Of a stretch of 23,552 nucleotides of DNA, positions 6,014-13,922 are shown in pieces. Position 1 is the first letter of the stretch. Each line of letters opens with the position of its first letter. The position numbers were made by a program, and so were the translations under genes. The stretch is from IMG/VR virus record IMGVR_UViG_3300032006_001365, positions 1-23,552 of that record. One strand, given 5' to 3'. Below the pieces are notes generated by a model that saw nothing but the letters and a program-made list of their open reading frames with translations, had not been told where the DNA came from and did no database searches. Source of the stretch: a virus.

Positions 6014-6428
6014 AATAATCTTTTCTGAAGTATCGGGAGAGGATGTTACTATTGTAGTACTTTGGCGTTCCGTCGTCAAGCGATTCGGTGAGGACTCCAT
6101 TAACAAAGAGTTGTCTCGTTTCCTCGAAGTTTGTTTTGCCAGCTGTTTTATGTAAGCTGAGCATAGTTCTGCTAAAGTTCTGTCTACCCAATTGTTGAAT
6201 TTCTTCTTTAAGTTCTGGACAAGACCCATAGTACTTCTTCCAATCAGATTCCGATTTTACTTTTCGTTTCTTACCCTTTGGGGTTCTAAACTTCCAGAAA
6301 TATTTTCTACCGATGTATTGCCTACCATTTTGATTATTTGTAATGCGGTAGACGAAACCGAAGAAATCATCAATATCGTCAGAAGTGAAATTTGTACCTT
6401 GATATAACCAGGGATTTTCATAATCCAT
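6003..6428 (-). CDS. GIY-YIG nuclease-like protein
   Basis: A 141-residue protein with a GIY-YIG-type core: FVYRITN at 25-31 stands in for the GIY strand and RQYIGRKYFWKF for YIG (38-40), with Arg41 just after YIG as in the catalytic helix of the family. A conserved-type basic stretch (KGKKRKVKSESDWKKYYGS, 51-69), an acidic helix start (NFEETRQLF, 100-108, candidate metal-binding Glu) and an Asn-containing end (YYNSNILSRYF) complete the domain. Single-domain GIY-YIG nucleases are typical of T4-like phages (T4 endonuclease II, DenA, is one), where they cut host DNA. Cutting of host DNA is therefore the likely role, by analogy. It lies between glgP and the 64-aa gene, with no clear promoter of its own. 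Confidence 0.78.
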   Translation of the reverse strand: MDYENPWLYQGTNFTSDDIDDFFGFVYRITNNQNGRQYIGRKYFWKFRTPKGKKRKVKSESDWKKYYGSCPELKEEIQQLGRQNFSRTMLSLHKTAGKTNFEETRQLFVNGVLTESLDDGTPKYYNSNILSRYFRKDYYET

Positions 6429-6456
6429 CCTAAAAGTGTCATGTCATTCACTTTAT

Positions 6457-8832
6457 TTAGATCCCCCAAATATTTTTACAATATTCCCTAATAGAACGAT
6501 CTGATGAGAAGAAACCTGAACGGGCAGTATTAATTAAAGACATTCTATTCCATCTATCACGATCTGTCCATGCACTACTGACTCTATCTTGAGCATCACA
6601 GTAATCAGAGAAGTCAGCCATCACACAGAAAGGATCATGGTTAAGTAAGTTATCAAGTAAGGGTCTGAATAATTCTTTATCACCCTGACTAAAGTGACCT
6701 CCCTTAATAAGATTAATAGTTTCCCAAAGTTCAGGACTCATATGACTCTGAGGATTGTATCCATTCTGCCATAGATCTGCTATACCTTTCTCATCATGAC
6801 CAAAGAGGAAGAAGTTTTCTTCACCAACTAACTCACGTATCTCTACATTAGCACCATCTAATGTACCAATGGTAAGAGCACCATTCATTTGGAACTTCAT
6901 ATTACCAGTACCAGATGCTTCTTTACCAGCAGTGGAGATCTGCTCAGATAAATCAGCAGCAGGGTATACAAGTTCCCCTAACTTAACACTATAGTTTGGT
7001 AAGAATATTACACGCAACTTACCATCCATATCAGGATCATTATTAACCACCTCTGCAATATGACAGATGAATTGGATGATTAACTTTGCCATATAGTAAC
7101 CTGGTGCTGCTTTACCACCAAAGATTACTGTGCGAGGAACAAAATCTCTACCATTTTTAATGCGAAGGTATTGAGATACTACCCAAAGAGTCATCAAATG
7201 CTGTCTCTTATACTCATGAATCCTTTTAACTTGTATATCAAACATGCTTGAAGGATCCACAGATATTCCTAAATGATTAAAAATATATGTGGCAAGGTTA
7301 TGTTTACCTACTACCTTTGCTTCACCAAACTTCTCTAATAATTCTGGATTATCTTCTAACTTTTTTAAAGACTCCATATTAGTCATCCAATCTTCACCAA
7401 CATACTCATCTAATACTTCTGTCAGTGCAGGATTGCATGAGGCAACCCATCTTCTTGGAGTAACACCATTCGTGACATTAGTAAACTTATGAGGCCATAG
7501 ATCATAGAACTCTGGCATCAATTGAGTCTTAACTAATTCAGAGTGGAGTGCTGCAACACCATTAACATGATGAGATCCTACCGTGGCAAGATGTGCCATA
7601 CGTACTGATTTATTACCACGTTCATCAATAATAGACATCTTCTCTAACATGGATTCATCACCAGGATAATGAAGTCTTACTACCTGTAAGAATCTTCTAT
7701 TGATCTCATAGATGATCTCCATGTGTCTTGGAAGAAGAGTCTTAAACAATTTAAGATCCCATTTCTCTAAGGCCTCTGGAAGAAGAGTATGATTAGTATA
7801 TGCAACAGACTTAGTTACAATCTCCCATGCCTGTTCCCACTCCATATGCCTTTCATCAACAAGAAGTCTCATCAACTCTGCTACCGCAATAGCAGGGTGT
7901 GTATCATTTAACTGAACTTGCCAATACTCAGGGAATTGTTCTATAGGAATCTCTCTTCTATCAAGACTATTAAGCATATCCTGAAGAGATGCACTCACAA
8001 AGAAATGTTGTTGCTTTAATCGAAGTATCTTACCCTGATCTGTACCATCATTAGGATAAAGAACCTTAGAGATAGTTTCAGAAGACACACTCTGTTCTAC
8101 TGAACCAAGATAATCTCCTATATTAAATGCATAGAAATCAAATGTTTCAGTAGCATCTGCTCTCCATAACCTCAATCTATTACAAGAGTTTACTTTATAT
8201 CCTAACTGCAAAACATCATAAGGAACTGCTATAACCTGCTCATCAGGAACCCAACGTACCCTATAATTTCCTCTATCTGATACATAATTTTCTACTCTCC
8301 CACCAAATCCTACTAATACCGACTCATCTGGTTGACATAATTCCCAAGGCCATTCTCCATGTAACCAGTTATCAGTAACTTCTATCTGCTGATTATCCCT
8401 TATTTGCTGCTTGAAGATACCATACTTATATCTAATACCATAACCAGTAGCAGGGACTTCTAACGTTGCTAGAGAATCCATATAACATGCTGCTAGTCTC
8501 CCTAATCCACCATTACCCAAACCAGGTTCTTCTGCTACATCAAGAATCTCATCTATGGTATAGTCATATTCAGATAATGCCTGAATTGCTTCCTCTCTTA
8601 TACCTAAACTGATAAGATTATTATTTAATTGCGGTCCAATTAAAAACTCTGCTGATAGATATGCAACCTCTTTCTGTGGAGATTTTTGAGTATCCAACCA
8701 ATAGGTCATCATCTGATCTCTCACAGCATAGCATAATGCCATATAGAAATCATGTTTGGTAGCAATCTCAGGTCGTTTACCTAATGTATAGTAAAGACGT
8801 TCCTTAATACCATTATAAAGATTGTTTTTCAT
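6457..8832 (-). CDS. glgP: Glycogen (alpha-glucan) phosphorylase
   Basis: A 791-residue, full-length GT35 phosphorylase (E. coli GlgP and MalP have about 800-815). It cleaves alpha-1,4 glucan with phosphate to give glucose-1-phosphate. All main segments are intact: GLGNGGLGRLAACYMDSLA and TGYGIRYKYGIFKQ in the first third, FTNVTNGVTPRRWV in the middle, SSMFDIQVKRIHEYKRQH, IFGGKAAPGYYMAKLI, LPNYSVKLGELVYPAADLSE and EASGTGNMKFQMNGAL, whose Lys646 is the expected pyridoxal-phosphate lysine. The regulatory phospho-serine segment of animal enzymes is absent, as in bacteria. A strong Shine-Dalgarno sequence (GGAGGATA) precedes the ATG, which shares a base with the stop of the 38-aa gene (TAATG). 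Placed directly behind nrdAB. It is not among the cyanophage metabolic genes commonly reported (my recollection). Confidence 0.96.
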   Translation of the reverse strand: MKNNLYNGIKERLYYTLGKRPEIATKHDFYMALCYAVRDQMMTYWLDTQKSPQKEVAYLSAEFLIGPQLNNNLISLGIREEAIQALSEYDYTIDEILDVAEEPGLGNGGLGRLAACYMDSLATLEVPATGYGIRYKYGIFKQQIRDNQQIEVTDNWLHGEWPWELCQPDESVLVGFGGRVENYVSDRGNYRVRWVPDEQVIAVPYDVLQLGYKVNSCNRLRLWRADATETFDFYAFNIGDYLGSVEQSVSSETISKVLYPNDGTDQGKILRLKQQHFFVSASLQDMLNSLDRREIPIEQFPEYWQVQLNDTHPAIAVAELMRLLVDERHMEWEQAWEIVTKSVAYTNHTLLPEALEKWDLKLFKTLLPRHMEIIYEINRRFLQVVRLHYPGDESMLEKMSIIDERGNKSVRMAHLATVGSHHVNGVAALHSELVKTQLMPEFYDLWPHKFTNVTNGVTPRRWVASCNPALTEVLDEYVGEDWMTNMESLKKLEDNPELLEKFGEAKVVGKHNLATYIFNHLGISVDPSSMFDIQVKRIHEYKRQHLMTLWVVSQYLRIKNGRDFVPRTVIFGGKAAPGYYMAKLIIQFICHIAEVVNNDPDMDGKLRVIFLPNYSVKLGELVYPAADLSEQISTAGKEASGTGNMKFQMNGALTIGTLDGANVEIRELVGEENFFLFGHDEKGIADLWQNGYNPQSHMSPELWETINLIKGGHFSQGDKELFRPLLDNLLNHDPFCVMADFSDYCDAQDRVSSAWTDRDRWNRMSLINTARSGFFSSDRSIREYCKNIWGI

Positions 8833-8948
8833 TATCCTCCAACAAGTTTGTCATAATCATCAGCACCATCCAGAATGGCTTTTTTCATATCTTCCAAGTC
8901 CCACTCTATCTCAGAGTTTGAATCCTGAGAAGGTGTCTTTTTTGACAT
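8832..8948 (-). CDS. Tiny acidic protein between nrdB and glgP, 38 aa
   Basis: A 38-residue frame starting inside the 3' end of nrdB at the ATG at 8948, preceded by a perfect GGAGGAA Shine-Dalgarno sequence (8964-8958, 9-base spacing). The product, MSKKTPSQDSNSEIEWDLED then MKKAILDGADDYDKLVGG, has a basic start and an acidic amphipathic helix. Its stop TAA shares a base with the glgP ATG (TAATG), so it links nrdB and glgP translationally. No motif is recognised. The perfect ribosome site and exact coupling are the reasons to call it real. It could be only a leader that couples translation, or a small regulator. Confidence 0.68.
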   Translation of the reverse strand: MSKKTPSQDSNSEIEWDLEDMKKAILDGADDYDKLVGG

Positions 8949-10047
8949 CTTGTTTGATTCCTCCGACGACATAAGACTCTACCTCCGTCTCTTGTGGTGC
9001 TACTTGAAGTCCCTTAGAACTAATCCAATGCTCTGTCCAAGGAAGAGGATTATTTTTAGCAGGAATATTATATGTAGGTTTTAAACCAATAGATCTTAAT
9101 CTACGATTTGCAATCCACTCAACATACTGATGTAAAAGTTTATCATTCAATCCTATCATACTTCCATGTTTAAACAAATAATCAGCCCATTTTTTTTCTT
9201 CATTCACACACTTATCAAACATATTATATGTCCACTCCTCTTCTTCTTTTATAATCTCAATCATGTCTGAATCATCACCCTTTCTCCAGTTGTTTATTAT
9301 ATTCTGCGTCAAAGCAAGGTGTTGGTTTTCGTCACGAGCAATAAGGGATATGATTTTTGCTGATCCTTCCATGAGTTTAAGCTCACCAAATGCAAAACTA
9401 CAAGCGAAAGACACATAAAAGCGGATACCTTCAAGAATGTTGACATTTGCTACTGCCCTATAAAGTTTACGTTTAATTTCTTTCATCTCTAAAACAGGTA
9501 GAGATGTATTTAATGAGGAATCCATATCTTTCCATAAAGAACTTTGACCCCACTGTTGTGCTTCATTTATAAATTCATCATATGATTCTGTTACACTAGC
9601 AGCACGTTCTAGAATACGATCATCTTTAATAATAGTATCAAATACCTCAGATGGATCTGGATATACATTCTTAATTACATATGTATATGATCTACTATGA
9701 ATCATCTCCATAAAAGACCATACCTCCATACATGCTTCTAACTCAGGTAGAGAACAGTAAGGTAGGAAAGCCATACCAGGAGCACGGCCTTGTACGCTAT
9801 CAAGCATGATCTGGTATTTAAGATTGCTCGTATAGATGTGCTTCTGTTCTGGACGCAATTTTTGATAGTCTCCACGATCTTTTTGTAATGATACTTCTTC
9901 TGGTCTCCAAAAATATCCTAACTGTTGTTTAGTTAAATTTTCAAACTGAGGATACTTAAAATTATCATATCTTTGAACTCCCAAAGGAGCACCAAAGAAC
10001 ATTGGTTGCTTCTTAGTGTTCACGTTTGCGGTATTAAATACCGTCAT
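8911..10047 (-). CDS. nrdB: Class Ia ribonucleotide reductase, small (beta) subunit NrdB
   Basis: A 378-residue R2 subunit, holding the diiron-tyrosyl radical used by NrdA to reduce ribonucleotides to deoxyribonucleotides. The start was set at the ATG at 10047 (MTVFNTANVNTKKQPMFFG), which matches the T4 NrdB start (MSTVFNT...NEPMFFG); a longer reading to 10095 only overlaps nrdA. Diagnostic segments are FWRPEEVSLQKD, QGRAPGMAFLP, WSFMEMIHSRSYTY (iron-ligand Glu and His) and FYVSFACSFAFGE, IARDENQHLALTQ (second Glu/His set). The C-terminus ends GGIKQDVKKDTFSGFKL, the tail that docks on NrdA. An internal promoter at 10094-10122 may give separate nrdB transcription. Ten bases separate it from the nrdA stop. 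Confidence 0.97.
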   Translation of the reverse strand: MTVFNTANVNTKKQPMFFGAPLGVQRYDNFKYPQFENLTKQQLGYFWRPEEVSLQKDRGDYQKLRPEQKHIYTSNLKYQIMLDSVQGRAPGMAFLPYCSLPELEACMEVWSFMEMIHSRSYTYVIKNVYPDPSEVFDTIIKDDRILERAASVTESYDEFINEAQQWGQSSLWKDMDSSLNTSLPVLEMKEIKRKLYRAVANVNILEGIRFYVSFACSFAFGELKLMEGSAKIISLIARDENQHLALTQNIINNWRKGDDSDMIEIIKEEEEWTYNMFDKCVNEEKKWADYLFKHGSMIGLNDKLLHQYVEWIANRRLRSIGLKPTYNIPAKNNPLPWTEHWISSKGLQVAPQETEVESYVVGGIKQDVKKDTFSGFKL

Positions 10048-10057
10048 TCCTTTCACG

Positions 10058-12358
10058 TTAGATGGCACAGGATTCACACTCCTCTTCATTAGCATTATCT
10101 AATTCGGCAAGCAAATTGTCAAGCTTAGATTTATCATCATCCACTTCATCAGTCTTCATATCATGAGTGTTCTGATAGTAAGATGTTTTCCAACCATACT
10201 TATAGGTTGTCAACAAATCATTTGCCATAACAGTTGTTGGAACCTCATTATCAGGATAATGCTCTGGATTATAACTCCAGTTACCACTGATACCTTGATC
10301 AAAGAACTTCTGCATAACTGCAACTACATTAATATACCCTTTATTATCTGGCATATCCCACAATAAAGTATAATTATTCTTTAAAGACCCATAAGACGGA
10401 ACCACTTGCTTAAGAGGCCCTTGCTTTGATTTCTTAATGGACAAGTAATCTCTAGGTGGTTCAATTCCATTGGTTGCATTTGACACAACGGAACTGCTCT
10501 CCGATGGCATCTGTGCAGACAATGTTGAGTGCCGTAAACCGTGTTTAAGGATAGATGCTCTAAGAGATTCCCAGTCATGTTGTAGTGGTTGAGAACAAAT
10601 CTCGTCTACGTCTTTCTTATATGTATCTATAGGTAAGATTCCATCCGAATACTTCGTGCGTCCAAAATTCTCACACCATCCTTTCTCCTCTGCCAGTTTA
10701 TTTGATGCCTTTAAAAGATAGTACTGAAATGATTCAGCAAGTCCATGAACAGCATCTGTTGCCTCTTGAGAGTCATATTTAAATCCAAGTTTAGCAAGAT
10801 AATGTGCAAGACCAATAAACCCTACTCCAAGACTTCTACGTGCCTTTGTGGCTCTTTCTGCTGCAATCACAGGGTAATCTTGGTAATCAATCAATTCTTC
10901 TAACCCACGGACTGCAAGATCACATAAGTCCTCTAATTCTTCATCCGATCTCACCTTACCTACATTCACTGCACTTAGAATACAAAGAGCAATCTCTCCT
11001 GTATGATCATCAATATGCTGAATAGGATAGGTAGGTAGAGTAATCTCCTGACAGAGGTTACTCATCTCAATCTTATCTTTAAATGATGAGTGCTCATTAC
11101 AGTGGTCTATATTCATGATATAGATACGACCAGTCTCTGCTCTCTCCTTTAATAAGTCGAGGATAAGTTCTTGGGCTCCAACTGTGGTTCTTGGGATGGA
11201 TTCATCTGATTCGTAACTGCAATATAAGTCATCAAACTTATCGGTCCCAAAACTCGCATACAAGCCAGGACAATCATGAGGGGAAAATAACGTGATTTCC
11301 TTATTTTGGATAAAACGCTCATAGAATAATTTACTTAACTGGATGGAGTAGTCGAGTTTTCTGACTCGGTTGTCTTCTGTTCCTTTGTTGTTTTTGAGGA
11401 CGAGGATGTCTTGGATTTCCTGATGCCAGATAGGAAAGTGGACAGTAGCTGATCCTCCTCTGATACCGTTTTGCGTACAGCATCTGACAGTTGACTCAAA
11501 TTTTTTAAGGAAGGGGACCACACCTGTGTGCTGAACTTCTCCACCCCTGATTTTAGAATTGATTCCCCTGATTCTACCTGCGTTAATACCGATACCAGCC
11601 CTCTGTGCGACATATTTGCCAATAGCCATATCACTGCTAAAGATACTATCGAGGGTGTCATCAGCATCAACCAGAACACAAGATGCAAATTGACGAATGG
11701 GTGTTCGTACTCCCGCCATGATGGGTGTTGGGATGTTGATTCTGTGTCTACTGATTGCGTCGTAGTATCGTCTGACATAATTAAGCCTCGTTTCTTTTGG
11801 GTATTCTGCGAAAATTGTTAATGCGATCAACATATACATGAACTGAGGTGTTTCAAACACCTGTCCTGTACTGCGATCTTGTACAAGATATTTATCTACG
11901 ACCTGCCTAAGACCAGCATATGTAAACAAAAAATCTCTATTATGATCAATGTATCCATTTGCTTTTTCGATATCCTCTTTGGAATACTTTGAATAAATGT
12001 CACCATCATAAACCTCCTGAGTAACACATTTGACAATATGGTCTTCTAAATTAGGAAGTTCTCTACTTCTTCCATAAAGACTCTTTCGTATAGAAAATAA
12101 TAACAGTCTTGCAGCAACAAACTGGTAATTAGGATGATCTAAATCAATAAGATCACTAGCACTCTTAATAAGGATCTCTTGAATCTCTGCAGTAGTAATA
12201 CCATCATAGAATTGAATCCCTGATTGAATCTCTACTTGACTCGCAGAGACTCCTGCAAGACCTCTGGTGGCATCCTCAACCATCTTATGCATCTTTTCAA
12301 GGTTAAGGGCCTCAGTCCCTCTTCCATTTCTTTTTTTGACTTTAATGCCGTTACTCAT
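10058..12358 (-). CDS. nrdA: Class Ia ribonucleotide reductase, large (alpha) subunit NrdA
   Basis: A 766-residue R1 subunit that reduces NDPs to dNDPs together with NrdB. The start was set at the ATG at 12358 (MSNGIKVKKRNGRG), which overlaps the primase stop as ATGA; the longer reading would start at TTG. An ATP-cone-like regulatory domain occupies the first ~95 residues (VKKRNGRGTEALNLEKMHK). Active-site residues are visible: Cys227 (RQFASCVLV), the N434-C436-E438 motif in SNLCQEITLP (radical Cys and its partners), and Cys459 (ALCILSAVN). The C-terminal redox pair is ECESCAI. The arrangement matches T4-like NrdA. Probably expressed from the promoter at 13349-13377 with gp61. Confidence 0.97.
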   Translation of the reverse strand: MSNGIKVKKRNGRGTEALNLEKMHKMVEDATRGLAGVSASQVEIQSGIQFYDGITTAEIQEILIKSASDLIDLDHPNYQFVAARLLLFSIRKSLYGRSRELPNLEDHIVKCVTQEVYDGDIYSKYSKEDIEKANGYIDHNRDFLFTYAGLRQVVDKYLVQDRSTGQVFETPQFMYMLIALTIFAEYPKETRLNYVRRYYDAISRHRINIPTPIMAGVRTPIRQFASCVLVDADDTLDSIFSSDMAIGKYVAQRAGIGINAGRIRGINSKIRGGEVQHTGVVPFLKKFESTVRCCTQNGIRGGSATVHFPIWHQEIQDILVLKNNKGTEDNRVRKLDYSIQLSKLFYERFIQNKEITLFSPHDCPGLYASFGTDKFDDLYCSYESDESIPRTTVGAQELILDLLKERAETGRIYIMNIDHCNEHSSFKDKIEMSNLCQEITLPTYPIQHIDDHTGEIALCILSAVNVGKVRSDEELEDLCDLAVRGLEELIDYQDYPVIAAERATKARRSLGVGFIGLAHYLAKLGFKYDSQEATDAVHGLAESFQYYLLKASNKLAEEKGWCENFGRTKYSDGILPIDTYKKDVDEICSQPLQHDWESLRASILKHGLRHSTLSAQMPSESSSVVSNATNGIEPPRDYLSIKKSKQGPLKQVVPSYGSLKNNYTLLWDMPDNKGYINVVAVMQKFFDQGISGNWSYNPEHYPDNEVPTTVMANDLLTTYKYGWKTSYYQNTHDMKTDEVDDDKSKLDNLLAELDNANEEECESCAI
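10094..10122 (-). promoter_or_regulatory. Near-consensus sigma-70-like promoter inside the end of nrdA
   Basis: Minus strand: TTGACA (10122-10117), a 17-base spacer, GATAAT (10099-10094). The -35 is perfect and the -10 is five of six. It lies 47 bases before the nrdB ATG and inside the NrdA codons, so chance is possible, but the spacing and match are good. Confidence 0.5.
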
Positions 12359-13326
12359 ATTCGTTTCCAAGTGTTAAATTGAAGTTTTGCTTTAAGTCCA
12401 TCATATACATTTGATTCTACTATGCTTTGAACATCATGTCCAGCAAGAACCATGTCATTTATATCTTTTTCGGGGATATTTTTTGGCCAGATGACCACGG
12501 ATCCTCCACTTGAGATGGTGTTGGAGATTCTTGTCGTAATTTCTTTAGACCTTGGTTCGTTATCATAAACCCAAACAGGATTGCTAACACCCCACTTCCC
12601 AACATCACCGTCTGCACCGCACATAGCGATGCTATTGCAAAGGAACGTACTGTCGAACGGTCCTTCTGTAACGAAGACTGGAGCATCTCTTCTGATGTTA
12701 TCCAGTCCGTAGATCTTTGGTGAGTCATCATTAAACATTACGGTGAGATATTTAGGTTGGATCCAAGGGTCTAAACTTCTTCCTTGAAATCCAATAAGGG
12801 TATCCTCATAAAAAAGAGGAATTACAATTCTAGCATGATCCTTATCAATATTGTCAAATGTTTTCTTCTGTGAGTTAGTCCATGACTTAAATTTATCCGC
12901 ATAATAAAATTCAGTTGGATTTAATTTTCTCTTTTTAAGATAATCACTTGCTCGTGAATTTGTTGAAGCCTTTGGAAGATCTAATTTTGGTTTGAACTTA
13001 GGTGTTTCAAACTTAAAGACAGGTTCTTCTACTACACTTCCTCTGCCTGTGCTACCTTGTTTAAATCTTTCAAAAACGTATTGTTTATGAACAACAGGAT
13101 CTATCTCCTTTAGAAAATTACTAAAGGTCATAGAAGCACCACAGTTGTGACATCTATAATTTACATCTGCCTTTACAGTATAAAGATATCCTCTAGTCTT
13201 GGTCTTATTTTTCTTAGAATCACCACAAATAGGGCATCGAAAATTATATAAATCCGACTTAACCCTTTTGAATTTTACTAACCTAGAAGATATTAATCCA
13301 ATATATTTGGAATCAATGAGATTCAT
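12355..13326 (-). CDS. gp61: DNA primase, T4 gp61-type
   Basis: A 323-residue primase of the T4 gp61 type. The N-terminal zinc-binding domain has C31-xx-C34 (RCPICGDS) and C59-xx-C62 (YRCHNCGAS). A linker with prolines and lysines (about 95-125) leads to the TOPRIM core: QGRSLDPWIQ (181-190), VFVTEGPFDSTF with Glu221 as the metal-binding acid, and VYDNEPRS with Asp255. It makes RNA primers for lagging-strand synthesis and works with the gp41 helicase, whose likely C-terminal end is at the right edge of the window. Overlap with the nrdA start (ATGA) couples primer and precursor supply. A near-consensus promoter lies just upstream. Confidence 0.93.
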   Translation of the reverse strand: MNLIDSKYIGLISSRLVKFKRVKSDLYNFRCPICGDSKKNKTKTRGYLYTVKADVNYRCHNCGASMTFSNFLKEIDPVVHKQYVFERFKQGSTGRGSVVEEPVFKFETPKFKPKLDLPKASTNSRASDYLKKRKLNPTEFYYADKFKSWTNSQKKTFDNIDKDHARIVIPLFYEDTLIGFQGRSLDPWIQPKYLTVMFNDDSPKIYGLDNIRRDAPVFVTEGPFDSTFLCNSIAMCGADGDVGKWGVSNPVWVYDNEPRSKEITTRISNTISSGGSVVIWPKNIPEKDINDMVLAGHDVQSIVESNVYDGLKAKLQFNTWKRI

Positions 13327-13335
13327 TCAGAAGGA

Positions 13336-13710
13336 TTATTCTGCAACCATCATACTCGTTGTAGGTGTTGGTGTCAAGGATGCTCCTATAACTCTCTGAC
13401 CAACTGGACTAACTACAAAACTTATTATACTTAACGCACCAAAAATACTCCACATCTTCTTCTCCATAACTCGAAGACGTTGATCTACCAAGCGAATATC
13501 TCTCTCACATCCTGCTTTAATCTCCGCACTTTGACGGTTAACTTCCCTGTGAAGCGATTCCACTTTCTCAAATAATACTGCATCTATTCTATCCTGCTTA
13601 TCTAATTTTTCATCATGGACAGCAAGCATCTGGCCCATCTTAATTGAATTATCACTTAGCGTTTCTATTACACGTTCTAATCTTTCTACTATGGCATCAC
13701 TGGTTCTCAT
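13336..13710 (-). CDS. Coiled-coil protein with C-terminal membrane anchor, 124 aa
   Basis: The start was set at the ATG at 13710 (MRTSDAIVERLERVIETL), which overlaps the upstream stop as ATGA. Residues 1-85 are a long heptad-rich helix (IVERLERVIETL, VHDEKLDKQDRIDAVLF, VESLHREVNRQSAEIK) that is expected to form a coiled coil. A hydrophobic stretch at about 86-101 (MWSIFGALSIISFVV) is a probable membrane anchor near the C-terminus, followed by a Thr/Pro-rich tail (SLTPTPTTSM). The layout resembles XhlA-like and other coiled-coil holin-associated proteins, but no family is confirmed. The promoter for gp61 is buried in its end. Confidence 0.72.
   Translation of the reverse strand: MRTSDAIVERLERVIETLSDNSIKMGQMLAVHDEKLDKQDRIDAVLFEKVESLHREVNRQSAEIKAGCERDIRLVDQRLRVMEKKMWSIFGALSIISFVVSPVGQRVIGASLTPTPTTSMMVAE
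13349..13377 (-). promoter_or_regulatory. Near-consensus sigma-70-like promoter before gp61-nrdA
   Basis: Minus strand: TTGACA (13377-13372), a 17-base spacer, TATGAT (13354-13349). The -35 is perfect and the -10 is five of six. It lies in the last codons of the upstream 124-aa gene and about 23 bases before the primase ATG. It would separate the primase-nrdA unit from the late genes upstream. Confidence 0.6.
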
Positions 13711-13922
13711 TTTTTCTTCATCCAACGCTTTCTAGATCCCACTCCTAACGATACATACTTCTTCCTTCTCTTCATCATCTTACCCATAATAGGATCAAAT
13801 CCTGCAGTAGGGCCTTTAGCATTTGCCTTGCTACTAAAACCAGCAGCAGTAGGAGTACTACCTGTGGTCATCATCTCTTCCCTGATGATATCGATTATGC
13901 GATCAAGTTTTTTCTTTTCCAT
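13707..13922 (-). CDS. Small basic protein, 71 aa (start uncertain)
   Basis: A short basic protein with a helical N-terminus (MEKKKLDRIIDIIREEMMTT), a Gly/Pro/Ala linker (STPTAAGFSSKANAKGPTAG) and a Lys/Arg-rich end (KMMKRRKKYVSLGVG...RKRWMKKK). The ATG at 13922 was chosen as giving the smallest overlap with the upstream gene; ATGs at 13934 and 13961 are alternatives and none has a good Shine-Dalgarno sequence. It sits beside the conserved 130-aa gene and among structural genes. The basic tail suggests binding to DNA or acidic capsid parts. No family is recognised with certainty. Confidence 0.65.
   Translation of the reverse strand: MEKKKLDRIIDIIREEMMTTGSTPTAAGFSSKANAKGPTAGFDPIMGKMMKRRKKYVSLGVGSRKRWMKKK

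Noticed and set aside
6014-6229. Upstream part of the open frame that ends at 5819
   Set aside because: It lies opposite the well-supported GIY-YIG coding frame and has no family match; only the last 64 codons are taken as a gene.
6451-6460. CTAAATAA at the end of glgP before the GIY-YIG gene
   Set aside because: It does not match NATAAATA (C at the fixed A position, and different end) and overlaps the glgP stop; not called a promoter.
11335-11778. 147-codon minus-strand open frame inside nrdA
   Set aside because: It overlaps fully conserved NrdA codons in another frame; Ser/Thr-rich composition is typical of a shadow frame.
11888-11895. GATAAATA late-promoter match inside nrdA
   Set aside because: It lies in the middle of conserved coding sequence with no start codon nearby downstream; taken as chance.
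12359-12370. Longer NrdA reading (770 aa) starting at 12370
   Set aside because: Begins at TTG; the ATG at 12358 overlaps the primase stop as ATGA, as elsewhere in the window.
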